15,385 nucleotides of DNA from an uncultured Chloroflexota bacterium (GTDB taxonomy: Bacteria; Chloroflexota; Limnocylindria; Limnocylindrales; Limnocylindraceae). The notes under the pieces are model-generated. The model was not told where the DNA came from, made no database searches, and saw only the letters and a list, made by a program, of their open reading frames with translations. Of the stretch, positions 13,337 to 15,385 are shown one piece after another (the first letter of the stretch is position 1; the number at the start of each line of letters is the position of its first letter). Where the stretch lies: positions 1 to 15,385 of the forward strand of contig CALMIH010000077.1 of the NCBI GenBank assembly GCA_937864085.1, in the 5' to 3' direction. Both the position numbers and the translations under genes were made by a program.

Positions 13337-14553
13337 TACGGCTTCTTCTTCACGGTGAATGGCGTGGTGGCTTCAAGTGGATCGCCTTGCGTCAGGGTGT
13401 AGGTTGCCAAAATCAGGCCGCGCCCTTCAGTCGCGTAGTTCTCAGGGAAGGTGTATTCGCCGATCGCGCGCCCGTTGCTATCTGAGAGGCTGCACGGCAG
13501 CGATATTGGCGAAAGCCCAGGCGCAGTGATCATCATGCAGACGTTAGCCCCCACGACTGGTGCACCTGTGGAGTCGGTTGCCGTTGCAGTAATGCGGAAC
13601 GACTTCGGCGATTTGTTGAGAAAGATTGTCCCAGGGTTCACAACCACCGTGACGCGGCCAACAGATGCGTTTGTTGTGATCTCCACGCTGGCGCGTGACG
13701 AGTTCCCAACCGCATCAGTTGCAGTGACAGAGAGCACATTAATGCCGTTTCGTAACGAGATGTTGATGGAGTATTGACCGTTGCTGTTCGCCTTTCCGTT
13801 TGATGTGATGCCAGAAGTTTCGTTTCGCACCTGAATGTTCGCGTCAACTTCCGCCTCACCGCGTACCGTTACATCAGCCCCACTCACAAGTTGGCTGGGT
13901 GTCGGGGAGGTAATGAGAACTTCTGGTGCGGTGGTGTCACGCGTCACGGTGACAGCGTTGCTCGGCGTCTTCTCTGTACCGGCCACCACAACAACCGCAG
14001 AGATGATGTTCTCACCCGACGCCAGTGGAATTCCGGAGATCTCAAACGCCGGCGTCTTCGGCAGCTCAACCTCGGCGCCGGTGATGACCGAACCATCTTC
14101 GGTCTCTACCTTGATCAGCAGGGTGGCGTCGCTGAGGCCGAGCAGGTCATCTGGGAGCGAGCCACGTATCGTGATCGTCTGTGCGGCAACCGTTGCAGGG
14201 CTAGGCGCCACAAGGAGCGGCGCACCCGGTGCCGCTGAAGGGATCACCCCTCCTGGCGTCGTGCTTGGACCTGAGTCACCGATTGAGAGCACGAGGCGAA
14301 CGGCGAAGAGCGCGGCAACGATGAGGAGGAGTAGGGCTGCAATGCCGACGAGTCGGTAGAGGGCGGCAGTGATCGTTCGCATAAACGAGCTTTGACTTTC
14401 GCGATTCGGCGTCCGCCCCGTTGTGTAGGAGACGGCAGCTCGAGTTGGCGCGCTCGAAGCGACGCGACGGACTGGTGGACGAGCGTCAGAGCGGTTGCCA
14501 AATAGACCGCGGCGGCGTGGCGGTTGCGAACCGGGTCGATTGAACCCTGCCAT
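13336..14553 (-). CDS. membrane-anchored surface protein with three Ig-like domains
   Basis: 405 residues; start at MAGFNRPGSQ, with CACAAT 7 bases before this ATG. A basic, Pro/Arg/Ser-rich cytoplasmic tail (1-58) precedes one membrane helix (about 65-90), and the rest is outside. After a Pro/Ala/Gly linker (92-112) come three beta-sandwich modules: about 112-205; 209-294, beginning DTTAPEVLITSPTPSQLVSG and containing TVRGEAEVDANIQV and NGINVLSVTATDAVGNSS, typical of bacterial Ig domains of the glucodextranase-B/Big type; and 298-402, an invasin-like module (TATATDSTGAPVVGANVCM) with C339 and C354 probably in a disulfide. The C-terminus is VKKKP. Likely a structural or adhesive envelope protein; no enzyme motif. 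Translationally coupled to the zinc-ribbon gene. Confidence 0.85.
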   Translation of the reverse strand: MAGFNRPGSQPPRRRGLFGNRSDARPPVRRVASSAPTRAAVSYTTGRTPNRESQSSFMRTITAALYRLVGIAALLLLIVAALFAVRLVLSIGDSGPSTTPGGVIPSAAPGAPLLVAPSPATVAAQTITIRGSLPDDLLGLSDATLLIKVETEDGSVITGAEVELPKTPAFEISGIPLASGENIISAVVVVAGTEKTPSNAVTVTRDTTAPEVLITSPTPSQLVSGADVTVRGEAEVDANIQVRNETSGITSNGKANSNGQYSINISLRNGINVLSVTATDAVGNSSRASVEITTNASVGRVTVVVNPGTIFLNKSPKSFRITATATDSTGAPVVGANVCMMITAPGLSPISLPCSLSDSNGRAIGEYTFPENYATEGRGLILATYTLTQGDPLEATTPFTVKKKP

Positions 14554-14560
14554 GGTCACG

Positions 14561-14566
14561 ATTGTG
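14561..14566 (-). promoter_or_regulatory. -10-like box of the Ig-protein gene
   Basis: Minus-strand CACAAT, 7 bases before the ATG at 14553. No SD is present. Confidence 0.4.
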
Positions 14567-14588
14567 GCACGGCTTGCAGGAAGACCGC

Positions 14589-14594
14589 TACGCT
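14589..14594 (+). promoter_or_regulatory. -10 box of folC (leaderless start)
   Basis: TACGCT, 6 bases (CAACAG), ATG at 14601. It is 22 bases from the opposing box at 14561-14566, so the two promoters interlock. Confidence 0.55.
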
Positions 14595-14600
14595 CAACAG

Positions 14601-15385
14601 ATGCCTGACGCCGCATCGGACCCAACACTCGTCGCAGCGCTCAAAGAGCGCGTTCGTGCTGCGCGTGAACAGATCGCTGCGGCGATCGCAGATGACCGCG
14701 GCGACGACGCGTGGGAGGCGGCGCTCGTCGCCATCTCCGCACGAGGCCGCTTCGGCGTCCGCCTTGGGCTTGAGCGCTCGCGCGCCATCCTCGAGGAACT
14801 CGGGAGCCCTGAACGCACCGTGCGGGGCGCTCTCATTGCTGGGACCAATGGGAAGGGGAGTGTTGGCGCGCTGATCTCTGCCGCGCTCAGCGCAGGCGGG
14901 GTCCGACATGGCAGCACCCCAAAGCCACATCTCGTCTCATACCGCGAGCGGATTCGCATTGATGGCCACCCGCTCGACCCACTCCAATTTGCCGTGGCGG
15001 TGGAGCGAGCACTCGATGCCGCAGATCGGATTGAGTCGCGCGTCGGACCTGTCACCGAGTTTGAACTTCTCGCCGGCGTCGTTTTTGACGGCTTTCACGC
15101 CGCCGGCATCGATCGCGCCGTTGTAGAGGTTGGGCTTGGCGGGAGACTTGATGCGATGCACGCATGGGATGGTGGCGTTGCAGTTGTCACCAACGTTGGC
15201 CTCGATCACCAGGAGTATCTCGGCGACACCATCAAGGAGATCGCTGGCGAGAAGGCGGCGATCATCATGCGTGGGGATCGCGCGGTCACAGGGGCAACTG
15301 ACAGGGGTGAAGCGCTGAGTGTGATCAAGAGCGTCGCGGCGGCGGTTAACGCGCCGCTCACCATTGCAACACACGGAGCAATCCG
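14601..15385 (+). CDS. folC: folylpolyglutamate / dihydrofolate synthase, N-terminal part
   Basis: 261 codons are visible and the gene runs off the window. FolC ligates glutamate to dihydropteroate and/or to reduced folates with ATP, which retains them in the cell. Motifs are RGRFGVRLGLERSRAILEELG (54-74), the P-loop GTNGKGSVGALI (87-98), KPHLVSYRERIRIDG (113-127, with Lys where Ser is usual in SPHL), EFELL, VVEVGLGGRLDAMHAWD (174-190), and TNVGLDHQEYLGDTIKEIAGEKAAI (197-221). Mur-ligase relatives share the P-loop, but SYRERI and LGGRLDA are specific to FolC. The first 45 residues are an Ala-rich, charged extension. The start is set by TACGCT 6 bases upstream. Third folate gene in the window. 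Confidence 0.93.
   Translation, partial: MPDAASDPTLVAALKERVRAAREQIAAAIADDRGDDAWEAALVAISARGRFGVRLGLERSRAILEELGSPERTVRGALIAGTNGKGSVGALISAALSAGGVRHGSTPKPHLVSYRERIRIDGHPLDPLQFAVAVERALDAADRIESRVGPVTEFELLAGVVFDGFHAAGIDRAVVEVGLGGRLDAMHAWDGGVAVVTNVGLDHQEYLGDTIKEIAGEKAAIIMRGDRAVTGATDRGEALSVIKSVAAAVNAPLTIATHGAI

Overview
The window is a gene-dense, GC-rich bacterial chromosome segment. It shows no insertion sequences, phage genes, CRISPR or integrases. A membrane Ser/Thr kinase with PASTA domains argues for a single-membrane (monoderm) cell. Gene style and the ArgRS variant suggest Chloroflexota or a related Terrabacteria lineage, but this is an inference; no rRNA or marker in the window settles it. 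Most starts fall into two classes: genes with a clear Shine-Dalgarno (positions 396, 3486 on the minus strand, and 10340), and genes whose ATG lies about 6 bases after a TACNNT-like -10 box. The second class implies leaderless mRNAs.

Layout. 1-293: 3' end of fhs (formate-THF ligase). 396-1343: DUF4349 membrane protein. 1377-1511 (minus): possible 44-residue membrane peptide, divergent from 1532-2296 (GNAT acetyltransferase), which overlaps ftcD (glutamate formimidoyltransferase, 2293-3282). Minus strand: a 76-residue EF-hand-like tail-anchored protein (3256-3486), a degenerate metallo-beta-lactamase-fold protein (3653-4345), a 285-base structured non-coding region (4346-4630), and argS (4631-6445). 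6485-7006: single-pass membrane protein, divergent from argS. Minus strand: PHP phosphoesterase (7048-7914) coupled to a four-helix membrane protein (7911-8264), tRNA-Glu(UUC) (8308-8384), and a small membrane protein (8446-8778). Plus strand: Cys-rich protein (8875-9231) with a polytopic membrane protein (9244-10284), then galU (10340-11230) overlapping a PASTA kinase (11227-13005). Minus strand: membrane-anchored Ig-like protein (13336-14553) coupled to a zinc-ribbon protein (13013-13336). 14601-15385: 5' part of folC.

How the genes relate. Three genes act on folate one-carbon chemistry (fhs, ftcD, folC), although they do not form one operon. galU and the PASTA kinase form a two-gene unit that could link nucleotide-sugar supply to envelope sensing. 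The Ig-like protein and the DUF4349 protein are further envelope components. Translation is represented by argS and tRNA-Glu.

Most worth checking: the 4458-4578 region, where one strand segment can pair with either of two partners as in a riboswitch; the leaderless-promoter signature and its interlocked divergent promoter pairs; and several enzymes with changed signature residues (ArgRS TVGN instead of HIGH, kinase HRDVSSRN, MBL protein lacking the usual metal ligands).
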